Numbered from the stretch's first letter, positions 31,243-38,949 are shown. The stretch: 64,000 nucleotides of DNA from Pleionea mediterranea (GCF_003148745.1 NZ_QGGU01000010.1:35289-99288); one strand, 5' to 3'. Numbers and translations are program-made. The notes: generated from the letters alone by a model not told the origin.

Positions 31243-31893
31243 TTAATGCTTCCTAACATTCTCACCTTTAAGCGCCACTTCTGCAGCCTTCAGCAACAAC
31301 TCAGGATGCAGTCGAACCGCGTAGTTTGGATTGACATAAGAAAACTGAATCACGCCATCGGTATCCACCACAAACACACCAGGCACCGGTAAGTTATATT
31401 TTTGCTCGCCTTTAAATTTTTGCAAATCCGCATTCAGCTTTTCTTTGTACATGTCGGCGGTTTTGTCTTTCATACGAAACGCCAGACCAAAAGCGCGAGC
31501 CACTTCAATACGAAAATCCGACAATAATGTGTAGCTTAAATCACGCTCACTTTGCATTTTTTTCAGGTTGTCGGGCAATTCCGGGCTGATCGCCACCAAC
31601 CTATAGCCCATGGCCACCAGCTCGTCTTCAATATCCTGCAATTCATTCAGTTGATGATTGCAGTAAGGGCACCAGCCGCCACGGTAAAATACCAGCACCA
31701 TGGGCTTATCCGCGGCCATTTTGGTCAGTGACAAGGGCTTGCCTTCGGGGCTCCACACAGGCACATCAGGCACGGTTTGCCCCACCAATAATGGATGCAC
31801 ATCATCTGCGGTATCGGCAATGCTGGTACGCTGCTCAGCCAGTAAACCTGAGGAAATGAATAATACTAATGATAACAATAGGTTAGTTTTCAT
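31243..31893 (-). CDS. Secreted peroxiredoxin-like protein (AhpC/TSA family)
   Basis: 216 residues with a signal peptide (MKTNLLLSLVLFISSGLLAE), then a thioredoxin fold with FYRGGWCPYCNHQLNEL; the first Cys is in the peroxidatic position and CPYC could act as a redox pair. The pattern belongs to the bacterial AhpC/TSA-domain group related to PrxQ. The periplasm is the likely site, acting on peroxides or thiols. The start at 31893 is chosen over 31959 because it begins the signal peptide and has AAGG upstream. Confidence 0.8.
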   Translation of the reverse strand: MKTNLLLSLVLFISSGLLAEQRTSIADTADDVHPLLVGQTVPDVPVWSPEGKPLSLTKMAADKPMVLVFYRGGWCPYCNHQLNELQDIEDELVAMGYRLVAISPELPDNLKKMQSERDLSYTLLSDFRIEVARAFGLAFRMKDKTADMYKEKLNADLQKFKGEQKYNLPVPGVFVVDTDGVIQFSYVNPNYAVRLHPELLLKAAEVALKGENVRKH

Positions 31894-32049
31894 AATTGCC
31901 TTGTTTTGTTGAATTAATGTGTCTTCTAGACGGCGCCAGAGGCGATTCGTTACAGCCAATTTAGAATATCTAAATTTGTCTCGGCAAAGGCCTTGACAGA
32001 CGGCCGCTAAATCAGCAAAATACGCGCCTCCTGACGCAAGTCAGGTTGT

Positions 32050-32126
32050 GGCTAGGTAGCTCAGTTGGTTAGAGCACATCACTCATAATGATGGGGTCGG
32101 TGGTTCAACTCCACTCCTAGCTACCA
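32050..32126 (+). tRNA. tRNA-Met, elongator type (anticodon CAT)
   Basis: 77 nt with encoded CCA. GGCTAGGTAGCTCAGTTGGT at the 5' end and anticodon loop CTCATAA closely match elongator tRNA(Met) of E. coli. Acceptor stem GGCTAGG pairs with CCTAGCT (one G-U). T-loop is TTCAACT. Confidence 0.96.
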
Positions 32127-32134
32127 TTATTCCG

Positions 32135-32166
32135 AAAAGCCTGCATGAAAGTGCGGGCTTTTTTTA
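32135..32166 (+). terminator. Rho-independent terminator after tRNA-Met
   Basis: AAAAGCCTGCA / TGCGGGCTTTT stem (one G-U) followed by seven T, 8 bp after the tRNA. Confidence 0.88.
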
Positions 32167-32178
32167 TGCCTGCTTTTT

Positions 32179-32206
32179 CTCGAAACTAGAAGCTCGCCAC
32201 TCGCAA
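32179..32206. repeat. Heptamer repeat, four phased units
   Basis: CTCGAAA, CTAGAAG, CTCGCCA, CTCGCAA in phase. Located between tRNA-Met and the left edge of the cassette array. Confidence 0.8.
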
Positions 32207-32224
32207 CTGCCCTCTAGGGTTCGC

Positions 32225-32280
32225 TTGTTATGTTTTTTTGTCAGCACTATAATGTGTATAAACAACCACTCTATACACAT
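32225..32280 (+). promoter_or_regulatory. vapBC promoter and operator
   Basis: TTGTTA (-35, 32225-32230) and a perfect TATAAT (-10, 32248-32253) are separated by 17 bp. Overlapping and just downstream is a perfect 9-bp inverted repeat ATGTGTATA / TATACACAT (32252-32260 and 32272-32280). VapB-VapC complexes usually repress their own promoter at such palindromes. Confidence 0.75.
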
Positions 32281-32289
32281 AGGTGCTTT

Positions 32290-32484
32290 ATGCGTACAAA
32301 CATAGTAATAGACGATGACCTTATGGCACAAGCTATAAAGGCCACTGGTCTGGAAACCAAAAAAGAAATTGTAGAACAAGGACTTAAGCTATTAGTAAAG
32401 CGAAGCAAACAGCAATCCATAAGAAGTTTGCGCGGTAAAATCAAATGGGAAGGTAGCCTGGATGAAATGAGGAATAACGAGTGA
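32290..32484 (+). CDS. vapB: VapB-type antitoxin
   Basis: 64 residues beginning MRTNIVIDDDLMAQAIKATG, the ribbon-helix-helix N-terminus of VapB antitoxins in the group with a basic, variable C-terminus (KLLVKRSKQQSIRSLRGKIK). It binds and inhibits the VapC toxin downstream and its operator. The start at 32290 is preferred to an upstream in-frame codon at 32230 because it follows an AGGTG ribosome site and the palindrome. The stop overlaps the vapC GTG start by 4 bases, so the two are translationally coupled. Confidence 0.9.
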   Translation: MRTNIVIDDDLMAQAIKATGLETKKEIVEQGLKLLVKRSKQQSIRSLRGKIKWEGSLDEMRNNE

Positions 32485-32879
32485 TCCTGGCCGATACAAG
32501 TGTTTGGGTAGATTACTTAAATGGAAAAATCACCCCCCAAACAGATTTGCTAGATGAATGCTTAGTCGAGGGAACACTTGCGATGGGAGATCTTATTTTT
32601 TTAGAGATTCTTCAAGGCATCCGAGACGATAAGCAATATAAGCAAGTAAAAACCAAACTGTCACTGCTGGATCAGTACTCTATGTTTAGTCCATCAATGG
32701 TAACTAAATGCGCAAACAACTTTCGAACCTTACGCAAAAAAGGGATTACAATTCGCAAGACCAATGACGTAATTATTGCTTCCTTCTGTATTGAAACAAA
32801 AATGAGTCTTCTTTACATAGATAGAGACTTTAAACCTTTTACTGAACACCTTGATTTGAAGGTGGCTTACAATGGATAA
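32481..32879 (+). CDS. vapC: VapC ribonuclease toxin (PIN domain)
   Basis: 132 residues with the PIN fold: Asp5 in LADTSVW, Glu in FLEILQG, Asp in TNDVIIASF and Asp in YIDRDF, the four acidic metal ligands of VapC. It cleaves RNA, often tRNA, when VapB is lost. The GTG start overlaps vapB. The stop codon lies inside the attC site at 32874, so the pair is carried on an integron cassette in the orientation opposite to its neighbours, with its own promoter, as is common for cassette toxin-antitoxin modules. Confidence 0.92.
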   Translation: MILADTSVWVDYLNGKITPQTDLLDECLVEGTLAMGDLIFLEILQGIRDDKQYKQVKTKLSLLDQYSMFSPSMVTKCANNFRTLRKKGITIRKTNDVIIASFCIETKMSLLYIDRDFKPFTEHLDLKVAYNG

Positions 32880-32922
32880 CGCCTCAAACAGATAGTTTAT
32901 CTACTGCTTTGACTGGTTAACT
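32874..32922 (-). other. attC recombination site (short)
   Basis: 49-bp imperfect palindrome. Left arm ATAACGCCTCAAACAGATA and right arm TATCTACTGCTTTGACTGG ending GTTAAC pair in reverse complement with a few extra bases. Core sites are GGATAAC and GTTAACTA. It separates vapC from the next cassette gene (stop at 32926). Confidence 0.7.
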
Positions 32923-32925
32923 ACC

Positions 32926-33327
32926 TTAGTTGGTATACTGCGGTAAAGCATAATTATTATCGCTTTGTAGGTAGAATATTGCAGTCTGGCGTAATTTAGC
33001 TTCCGGTACTCCACAACCGCCAAGTTTTATCTTAACAGTACTATTTGGCTTAATATCACCTTCCAGTATTTTTAACACGTAAACGCTGACAATGTGCTCT
33101 GGAGTAGTGTCCATGATCAATACAGGAAATCCGCCAGCTTCATAATCTTCAGTATTGTACTTTGCCTTCAAGTGCTCCTGATAATATGTAAGCTCTACAC
33201 CGACTACTAAACCCTCGAAAACAGCATTCGCCTTCTTCTTGATTTCGGTATTACCATAAATGCTCACTCTACAAGCGAAGCAAGACAATGGTAGCAATAA
33301 GAGTATCGAGATTATTATATTCTTCAT
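32926..33327 (-). CDS. Small secreted protein, possible NTR/TIMP-like fold
   Basis: 133 residues. The signal peptide ends in LPLSCFA, leaving a Cys at or near the mature N-terminus, followed by AVFEGLVVGV, VSVYVLKILEGDIKPNSTVK and LGGCGVP. That pattern (N-terminal Cys, F-x-G-x-V, K-x-L-x-G, later Cys) recalls bacterial NTR-like secreted proteins. Function unknown. A cassette gene: its ATG follows an attC site by a few bases and its stop abuts another. Confidence 0.65.
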   Translation of the reverse strand: MKNIIISILLLLPLSCFACRVSIYGNTEIKKKANAVFEGLVVGVELTYYQEHLKAKYNTEDYEAGGFPVLIMDTTPEHIVSVYVLKILEGDIKPNSTVKIKLGGCGVPEAKLRQTAIFYLQSDNNYALPQYTN

Positions 33328-33331
33328 ATCA

Positions 33332-33387
33332 GTTAACGCCCTAAGCAGGTGAATGTCGTTTTATTTCGCTTGCCTTTACTGGTTAAC
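33332..33387 (-). other. attC recombination site (short)
   Basis: 56 bp bounded by GTTAACGCCC and CTGGTTAAC. Arms GTTAACGCCCTAAGCAGG and the inverse of GCTTGCCTTTACTGGTTAAC are related through an imperfect palindrome. It lies exactly between two cassette genes. Confidence 0.65.
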
Positions 33388-33393
33388 TACTGA

Positions 33394-33816
33394 TTAGTGA
33401 AATTCATTCAGCCGATCCTTATAAATACTAAATGGATGACCCAACTTAAAATCCTCCCACAGCTCTTTCTTGTTCGGCTGAACTCTTTTCTTCGACCTAT
33501 GTGAATAAAGAACATATTTGAATTTTTCACAAATACTCAAAATTTCATCAAGAAAGACATCTTTTCCTTCGTCAACCGGGGCATACTCTACGAATACACT
33601 CCAAACTTTATCATCTTCCCACCAGATATTTAATACTGAGTGATTTGTTTCAGAACGGAACTCCTCCGTCTCTCCCCATGTACTATCGTTAGGAAGAATT
33701 TTTCTAAATTCATTTAGCATTTCTGGTTGAGGCTGTTGTGAAATCCAATAGTTTTCGCCGTGATGAATTTCTCCCTCACTAGGTACGATCTCCAATTTGT
33801 AGTGATATCCGGCCAT
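33394..33816 (-). CDS. Unknown cytoplasmic cassette protein
   Basis: 140 residues, no signal peptide and no membrane segment, charged and Trp-rich (TWGETEEF, VLNIWWEDDKVWSVFVEYAP). No family recognised. The ATG begins 6 bp after the attC at 33822 with no Shine-Dalgarno sequence, as in many cassette genes that rely on upstream signals. Confidence 0.6.
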   Translation of the reverse strand: MAGYHYKLEIVPSEGEIHHGENYWISQQPQPEMLNEFRKILPNDSTWGETEEFRSETNHSVLNIWWEDDKVWSVFVEYAPVDEGKDVFLDEILSICEKFKYVLYSHRSKKRVQPNKKELWEDFKLGHPFSIYKDRLNEFH

Positions 33817-33821
33817 AGGTA

Positions 33822-33920
33822 GTTAACGCCTCGTTAAGAGACAATAAAATCGTTGGCTAAAATTAAGCGACGCAGAAGCAAAAAGCCAACTGTTTTTTGT
33901 CCTTAAACGACTTGTTAGCC
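33822..33920 (-). other. attC recombination site (99 bp)
   Basis: Bounded by GTTAACGCCT and GACTTGTTAGCC. Outer arms TAACGCCTCGTTAAGAGACA and TTTGTCCTTAAACGACTTGT plus TA pair almost throughout; an inner hairpin is formed by GTTGGCT and AGCCAAC. Conserved core GTTAGCC/GTTAACG. The preceding gene's stop codon (33915-33917) lies inside the site, typical of integron cassettes. Confidence 0.85.
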
Positions 33921-34442
33921 ATTTTTCCCTAGAACGTCTGAGACAAAATCAGATGCTTCACTGTACGTTCTACCACCTAAGTTGCCATGACTTCCTTCAG
34001 AAGACCAACTTCCTACTACACCGATAACAGGATCACCATCTCCAAAGCTCATCGTTTTTTCATAAGTATAAAAATTAAACTCAGTTTCAGATTTTGTAAT
34101 TAGTATGAAAAAACAATTCGCCATAGCTTTAGGCTGAGGGAATTTAATTAAAATTGCATCACTACCTTTTATTACCTCACTAGTTATGCCATTAGCATAA
34201 TTACTAGAAATAACTTCTGTAGCTGCCATTTTTAGGTGTGATAAATCGCCTTTAAGTAAATCGGAATAAAATTTACCTTCAGTTGTAAAAGTCCACTCGG
34301 GAAGAATTTTATGCTGAAAGAAATATACCTTTTTAGAGATTGGTACTTCTTCACTTTTAATTGCCCTCGAAGATACTTCCTGTTTGGGTGTTGAATTACA
34401 CGCACTAAGAAAAACGACAAGAATTAGTAAATATATTTTCAA
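33915..34442 (-). CDS. Cassette-encoded lipoprotein of unknown function
   Basis: 175 residues starting at a TTG with AAGGAG upstream. Signal peptide with lipobox LSAC (MKIYLLILVVFLSAC). The rest (KILPEWTFTTEGKFYSDLLK, then MANCFFILITKS) matches no family I recognise. The stop is embedded in an attC. Confidence 0.65.
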   Translation of the reverse strand: MKIYLLILVVFLSACNSTPKQEVSSRAIKSEEVPISKKVYFFQHKILPEWTFTTEGKFYSDLLKGDLSHLKMAATEVISSNYANGITSEVIKGSDAILIKFPQPKAMANCFFILITKSETEFNFYTYEKTMSFGDGDPVIGVVGSWSSEGSHGNLGGRTYSEASDFVSDVLGKNG

Positions 34443-34472
34443 AATAACTCCTTGTGTGAAATTGCACTAAAC

Positions 34473-34583
34473 GGCTAACGCCCAAAGCACGCGCCAAATA
34501 CCGGTGCTTGGTTTTTGTGCGAGTCTTTTCCCGCACGGAAACGAAGTGGAGAGTATTTGGTCGCTGTGACTTTGCTTGTTATG
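34473..34583 (-). other. attC recombination site (111 bp)
   Basis: The clearest site in the array. Outer core GGCTAACGCCCAAAGCACGC and GCGACCAAATAC-type partner (TTTGGTCGCTGTGACTTTGC followed by TTGTTATG). GCGCCAAATAC at 34490 pairs with GTATTTGGTCGC near 34553-34564; the central part forms a further stem. The layout R''-L''-spacer-L'-R' is that of integron attC sites. Confidence 0.9.
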
Positions 34584-34593
34584 TTCTTATTAA

Positions 34594-34878
34594 TTAATAC
34601 GAAATTGTACACTTTTCAAGCATCCCTTGCTTATCAATATCCCTGAGCGCCGCCTTGATAATTGACTCAGATATTTCTGAGACAAAGATCATATGTGACG
34701 CGCCATAGTGAAAACGAACCTTCGTACCACCAATCCAATCTCCGCAAGCCGCCATACCTTCAGGAGTTAAAAAGAAGCACCACCTTTTATCACCTGTATT
34801 GGTGGTTACGGAGACTTCAATTGCACCCGTTCGATGCGATTCAATTGGATCTTCAATTTCGATGGATTCGATATTCAT
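34594..34878 (-). CDS. Small unknown cassette protein
   Basis: 94 residues, acidic N-terminus (IESIEIEDPIESHRTGAIEV), then KRWCFFLTPEGMAACGDWIG and FHYGASHMIFVSE. No family recognised and no signal peptide. It starts 8 bp after a probable attC and ends just before another. Confidence 0.6.
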   Translation of the reverse strand: MNIESIEIEDPIESHRTGAIEVSVTTNTGDKRWCFFLTPEGMAACGDWIGGTKVRFHYGASHMIFVSEISESIIKAALRDIDKQGMLEKCTISY

Positions 34879-34885
34879 GACTGAA

Positions 34886-34985
34886 CATAACTGATTGTAT
34901 TCAGTAAATCACAATTAAATTCAAACATTTGTCTATATTTTACAGAGTTGTTTATTGATTTCAGATACTTACCTAACTCAGTTAA
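34886..34985 (-). other. Possible degenerate attC site
   Basis: About 100 bp with termini CATAACTGA and TCAGTTAAG, which pair, and AAATCA / TGATTT inside. It precedes the cassette gene by 8 bp as the other sites do. Less regular than the others. A further half-site TTAACGCCC occurs at 35039-35047. Confidence 0.4.
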
Positions 34986-35134
34986 GGAGTCAATGCCGTA
35001 TCTACGTAGCTTTACTGCATATAAATCCTGACTCACTTTTTAACGCCCTTTTAAATCAATAACTTACAAATTCAAAGCGTCGTAAATACAAAAATCCTGA
35101 TAAAACTTCCATGCATGAGTGGATTGGCATTGAA

Positions 35135-35326
35135 TTACAAGCCACGGTAAAGAGGACTATTTCTAGTTACATTCTCAATCTTTTCTTTAACTCGCTTATG
35201 GACTGATTCTTGTATGGATGACTGATATAATTGCTCAAGAACACTATCTTCAACTCGCTCGAACATAAAGTGGTTAAATTGTTTAATAAGTTTGATACCA
35301 AAGTCACTTTTCACAAACTCATCCAT
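35135..35326 (-). CDS. Small helical protein overlapping the preceding gene
   Basis: 63 residues, highly charged and helical (LIKQFNHFMFERVEDSVLEQ). Its ATG overlaps the 3' end of the secreted-protein gene by 8 bases, suggesting translational coupling and a two-gene cassette. It has no recognised family and could be a chance frame. Confidence 0.45.
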   Translation of the reverse strand: MDEFVKSDFGIKLIKQFNHFMFERVEDSVLEQLYQSSIQESVHKRVKEKIENVTRNSPLYRGL

Positions 35327-36032
35327 TAACTTTAATCACAAATCTATTCATCAGAAAGCTTCGAACGATTTGCTCACCCCGAAGATATACTAGGTTATCT
35401 TGATAGTAATAACTCTCTATGATTTCCTGAACAATATTACCCACCATTACTCTTTCGTTGTGTCTGATATTTCGAGTATCCGCATAAGCAATTCTCTCTA
35501 GCTTTGAAATTAAATAATCATCAAAGGTTGAAGCAAGGTCAACAAAAACAGGTTCTTTAAGTAACTTTTCGACAATAATGGACTTTTCTGAATTAATAGA
35601 ATCAAAAAACTCTTGATCTTTATCAGCATTTTTCGCTAACCAACGCCAGTTAGGATTGTATTGTTCAAAGTATTTTAGATTTACATAAGGTGAGCAACTA
35701 GACGCATTAATTTTCGACGAAGAATCATACTTAATTATAAGAACACGTTCGTCCTGTTCTAGCTTGCGAGTACATGTATTTGTCGGAACCCGAACTTCTG
35801 TTGTATAAAACTCAGGTGAATTTCCTTTTATTGACTCCATCGTTTTCAAAGTATACTGGATAAAGTTGCTTTGTCCGTTACTTTCAATATAAACACTTGA
35901 GTCAACTTCCAAAACAGCAATTACAGATGGTGCTTCAAATCTTTCTTTAAGACTCTTTGTGATAATGCATGAGCAGCTAATACCCGATGGTGAAAACATT
36001 ACCAATAATATAACGATTAAAATTACTTTCAT
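35319..36032 (-). CDS. Secreted Cys-rich protein, possible NTR/TIMP-like N-terminal domain
   Basis: 237 residues. Signal peptide MKVILIVILLVMFSPSGIS followed at once by CSCIITKSLKE; then SVIAVLEVDSSV, YTLKTMESIKGNSPEFYTTE and CTRKLEQDERVLIIKY. This arrangement (C-x-C at the mature N-terminus, a mid-domain K-G turn, a later Cys) resembles bacterial NTR/TIMP-like secreted proteins. The C-terminal ~120 residues are helical and unknown. Probably the last cassette on this side of the array. Confidence 0.65.
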   Translation of the reverse strand: MKVILIVILLVMFSPSGISCSCIITKSLKERFEAPSVIAVLEVDSSVYIESNGQSNFIQYTLKTMESIKGNSPEFYTTEVRVPTNTCTRKLEQDERVLIIKYDSSSKINASSCSPYVNLKYFEQYNPNWRWLAKNADKDQEFFDSINSEKSIIVEKLLKEPVFVDLASTFDDYLISKLERIAYADTRNIRHNERVMVGNIVQEIIESYYYQDNLVYLRGEQIVRSFLMNRFVIKVNG

Positions 36033-36116
36033 GAAACTCTCTTTGAAGTACTAATCAAATACACTTAAACGATTGAGACTTAGTTAGGGGTTTAAAGATC
36101 GCTTTTTTTAAATCCC

Positions 36117-36599
36117 TTACAACAACGCTATAAACTCATCCACCACATCAGCTTTCAGCGCAAATAAAGTTAACGTTGCACTTAATTGATTACGAGTCCC
36201 TTGAGTCAACTGGTCACGCTCCACAGTGCCTATCCAGTTAACCTGTCGGGTTTGCCGGTAGCCGTCATCTATACGATCAATAAATTTGAACACACCTTTA
36301 TCACGCCCAATCAGATAATGCCTGTATTTAGGGCTGTAGGTCACAATGATATCGTCTTTTTCAATTGTGTGACCAAAGCGTTTGATCATGCTCAATGCGT
36401 TACCGATTTTAGCGGGTTTGTCATTACCATAGTTTGCAAAGTAGGCCTGCCTGCGCTGCTCATCATCCGTTAATTGATTCAGTGGCCCCAGTTTATTCCA
36501 GCCTACGGCAACATAGTGATTGTTTTTAAACTCATCAAAATATTTACCGGCACGGCCTGCGCGGATCATCCACCCTCGATTCAGTATGCTAATACTCAT
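36117..36599 (-). CDS. Stand-alone domain of the type found at the N-terminus of Mrr-like endonucleases
   Basis: 160 residues from MSISILNRGWMIRAGRAGKY. The motif W-M-I-R-A-G-x-x-G-x-x-F-D-E-F...AVGWNKLG is characteristic of the N-terminal domain of some Mrr-type restriction proteins. No catalytic PD-(D/E)xK domain follows, so it may be a remnant or an independent nucleic-acid-binding protein. The start is uncertain: ATG 36650 and GTG 36701 are in frame upstream, and neither 36599 nor these has a strong ribosome site. Confidence 0.55.
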   Translation of the reverse strand: MSISILNRGWMIRAGRAGKYFDEFKNNHYVAVGWNKLGPLNQLTDDEQRRQAYFANYGNDKPAKIGNALSMIKRFGHTIEKDDIIVTYSPKYRHYLIGRDKGVFKFIDRIDDGYRQTRQVNWIGTVERDQLTQGTRNQLSATLTLFALKADVVDEFIALL

Positions 36600-36769
36600 A
36601 AGCTGTTGTTTAAGTGTGTCAAAAGAATGCGTTGAGTTTAACAAACTCATCAATATTTGCCTTAATGAGAATACTGGCAATAAATAGTTTGCACAAACCA
36701 CGAACTATGCTATACATACATACCTTGCACTACATAATATAATCTATAACATAGTTAAAAGGTTCTAAT

Positions 36770-37138
36770 TTGAATCATCAAAATGAAAAATGGGATGTAC
36801 AGCTAAGGAAAGGCTCACTTGAACTGGTAATACTGGCAGCGCTCAAAAGCCGTAAATTATATGGACTGGAACTGCTTAAGTTGCTACATAACTTTGAAAC
36901 CATGCAAATAACCGAGGGTACGCTGTACCCGCTTCTGGATCGGCTGAAACGTGATGGACAAATCACAGCAAACTGGATACAGGAAGGCGAAAATCGTCCT
37001 CGTAAGTATTATCGATTGACTGAGCAAGGTGATCAAAAGCTATCTGCATTAGAAGCGCGCTGGCGCCAATCAGTCAGTGATATTGAATATTTACTTGATC
37101 ATCCAGGACCTAAACCAGTTAATCCACAAGGAGATTAA
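36770..37138 (+). CDS. PadR-family transcriptional regulator
   Basis: 122 residues starting at TTG with AAAAGG 7 bases upstream. Winged helix with LVILAALKSRKLYGLELLKL, ITEGTLYPLLDRLKRDGQIT and RPRKYYRLTEQG, the PadR signature. It overlaps the next gene's ribosome site. PadR genes next to HAAS-domain membrane proteins form a recurrent pair. Its operator is likely in the AT-rich divergent region upstream. Confidence 0.93.
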   Translation: MNHQNEKWDVQLRKGSLELVILAALKSRKLYGLELLKLLHNFETMQITEGTLYPLLDRLKRDGQITANWIQEGENRPRKYYRLTEQGDQKLSALEARWRQSVSDIEYLLDHPGPKPVNPQGD

Positions 37139-37139
37139 A

Positions 37140-37694
37140 ATGTCGCACAGAGACAGCATTCATCAATACATCACCTCTTTGGAAAAATACTTGTCACGAC
37201 TGAATAAAAGCGACAGTGACGAAGTGATTAAAGAAATAGAAAGTCATATTTACGATGCTCTGGAACTGCAAGAACAAAATAACGAATCAGTTGATGTGCA
37301 AGTAATTCTTGAAGGATTCGGTGAACCACGCACTTTGGCAGCACATTATGTTGACCATATTTTACAAGGAACACCGCCACCTAAAGGCTTTAACGCAATA
37401 CAAACAGTCAAAAAAGGAGTAACTCAGGGACTTTATTACTCAACAGGATTTGCCGGTTTTAGCTTTGCATTATTTTTACTTGCTATCGCCATACTTAAAA
37501 TCTTTTTGTCTGATGACATAGGAGTCTGGTTAGCGGAACACGGTAACAGTGTGATCATCACATTTCATGAGCACCCTCATATTGGATCAAAAGAAATTTT
37601 AGGCCACTGGATAATTCCTGTAACTCTCATACTGAGTGCCGCACTGAGTTACCTGACTTATCGACTGCTTCAAGTTTTAAAGCATCGGCTGTAA
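37140..37694 (+). CDS. Membrane protein with N-terminal HAAS-type domain
   Basis: 184 residues. The N-terminal helical part (YITSLEKYLSRLNKSDSDEV, then IEGF-like LEGFGEPRTLAAHYV) is the HAAS / DUF1700-type domain found beside PadR regulators. Two transmembrane helices follow (about 105-130 and 160-180). The start follows AAGGAG by 7 bases and one base after the PadR stop. Likely signals with or responds to the PadR protein; the ligand is unknown. Confidence 0.8.
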   Translation: MSHRDSIHQYITSLEKYLSRLNKSDSDEVIKEIESHIYDALELQEQNNESVDVQVILEGFGEPRTLAAHYVDHILQGTPPPKGFNAIQTVKKGVTQGLYYSTGFAGFSFALFLLAIAILKIFLSDDIGVWLAEHGNSVIITFHEHPHIGSKEILGHWIIPVTLILSAALSYLTYRLLQVLKHRL

Positions 37695-37730
37695 CACTAT
37701 TAATAAAATATCATAGCAAAGGATACTAAT

Positions 37731-38900
37731 ATGCTTAAAACAGTTTTACATAACTTAAAACACTTTTTTATCACATTAACTATTATGCTATTTATCTTAG
37801 TGGCATTTGGAATCTACATTGGTGCAACAGCACATCTGATAGAAGATCCTTTAGCCTACAAACTGGATAGAGAAGGACCTCATGTATTTTTTGACCAAGA
37901 CCATCTGGTTATTAACACACTACGTGGATCGCAAGATGACGGTTTTTATATTGATCAAATTAAATCACCACTATCAGAGACCGTTACTTCAACAGTCTAC
38001 TTTCCTAAAGATGATACAGAATTTACAATTGAGTTGGATTCTAACATTCAATCCCCACCTACGGTATATAATGATAACCATCCCATAATTGCTATTTCTG
38101 ATATTGAAAGTGGATATAAATCTTTTCGGGATTTTTTAATTTCCAATAAAGTAATTGATGACCAGCTAAACTGGATTTTCAACAAAGGTCATCTTGTACT
38201 GGTTGGCGATTTTGTTGACCGCGGCGCTTCGACGACTCAGGTTTTATGGTTTATCTATCGATTAGAAAAGGAAGCTATAAAACATGGTGGTAAAGTGCAT
38301 TTTATTTTGGGCAATCATGAAATCAAAGCGCTACAAGGGAACTATAAAGATGCTTCACCAAAATATTTTTACATCGCGTCTATACTCGGCAAACATCAAT
38401 ACCAGCTATTTGGCCAAAACTCCTTTATTGGGCGCTGGATGAATAGCAAAAATACGATGGAAGTGATTAATGGAAATCTATTTGTTCATGGCGGCATTCA
38501 TCCTGACCTTGGAAACATAAATGACTCTATCGACTCAATCAACCAGATAGTTCGCGATAACTATCGAGAAGTTTATTACACAAAGCCGGGTGATAATGAC
38601 AATGCATTTCTAACATCAACAACAACCGGCCCCTCATGGTATCGTGGGTATTTTAAAGATGATCTTTCTCATGATGATATTAAACAAGGACTGAAACCCT
38701 TTAATGCCAACTCGGTGGTAGTTGGTCATACCATCCAGTGGAATGTTTCAAAACTTTATGACGGTCTGGTATACGCTATCGATGTAAGTCATCCAAAAGA
38801 TTACTTAACCAGCTTTCCCCCGCGCAGCTCGGAAGGCTTGCTAATCGATAGTAATAAATATTATCGTCTAACTGATGATGGAAGCCGTACACTACTCTAA
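37731..38900 (+). CDS. Membrane-anchored calcineurin-like phosphoesterase
   Basis: 389 residues with one N-terminal transmembrane helix (about 13-33), so the enzyme domain is probably periplasmic. PPP-type motifs are in order: ISDIESGY (first motif), GDFVDRG, ILGNHEIK, FVHGGIH and VVGHT. Most family members have D-x-H in the first motif; here it reads D-x-E, an unusual metal ligand. It resembles Shewanella-like phosphatases. It follows the PadR/HAAS pair by 36 bp, so a shared operon is probable. Confidence 0.85.
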   Translation: MLKTVLHNLKHFFITLTIMLFILVAFGIYIGATAHLIEDPLAYKLDREGPHVFFDQDHLVINTLRGSQDDGFYIDQIKSPLSETVTSTVYFPKDDTEFTIELDSNIQSPPTVYNDNHPIIAISDIESGYKSFRDFLISNKVIDDQLNWIFNKGHLVLVGDFVDRGASTTQVLWFIYRLEKEAIKHGGKVHFILGNHEIKALQGNYKDASPKYFYIASILGKHQYQLFGQNSFIGRWMNSKNTMEVINGNLFVHGGIHPDLGNINDSIDSINQIVRDNYREVYYTKPGDNDNAFLTSTTTGPSWYRGYFKDDLSHDDIKQGLKPFNANSVVVGHTIQWNVSKLYDGLVYAIDVSHPKDYLTSFPPRSSEGLLIDSNKYYRLTDDGSRTLL

Positions 38901-38949
38901 TCAGTGTTACTTTCAGAGTACTACTGTACGAAACAGGCGAAGAACCATA

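Noticed and set aside
32220..36032. Restriction or CRISPR-type defence island
   Set aside because: No nuclease, methylase or helicase; the attC-like spacing explains the layout better.
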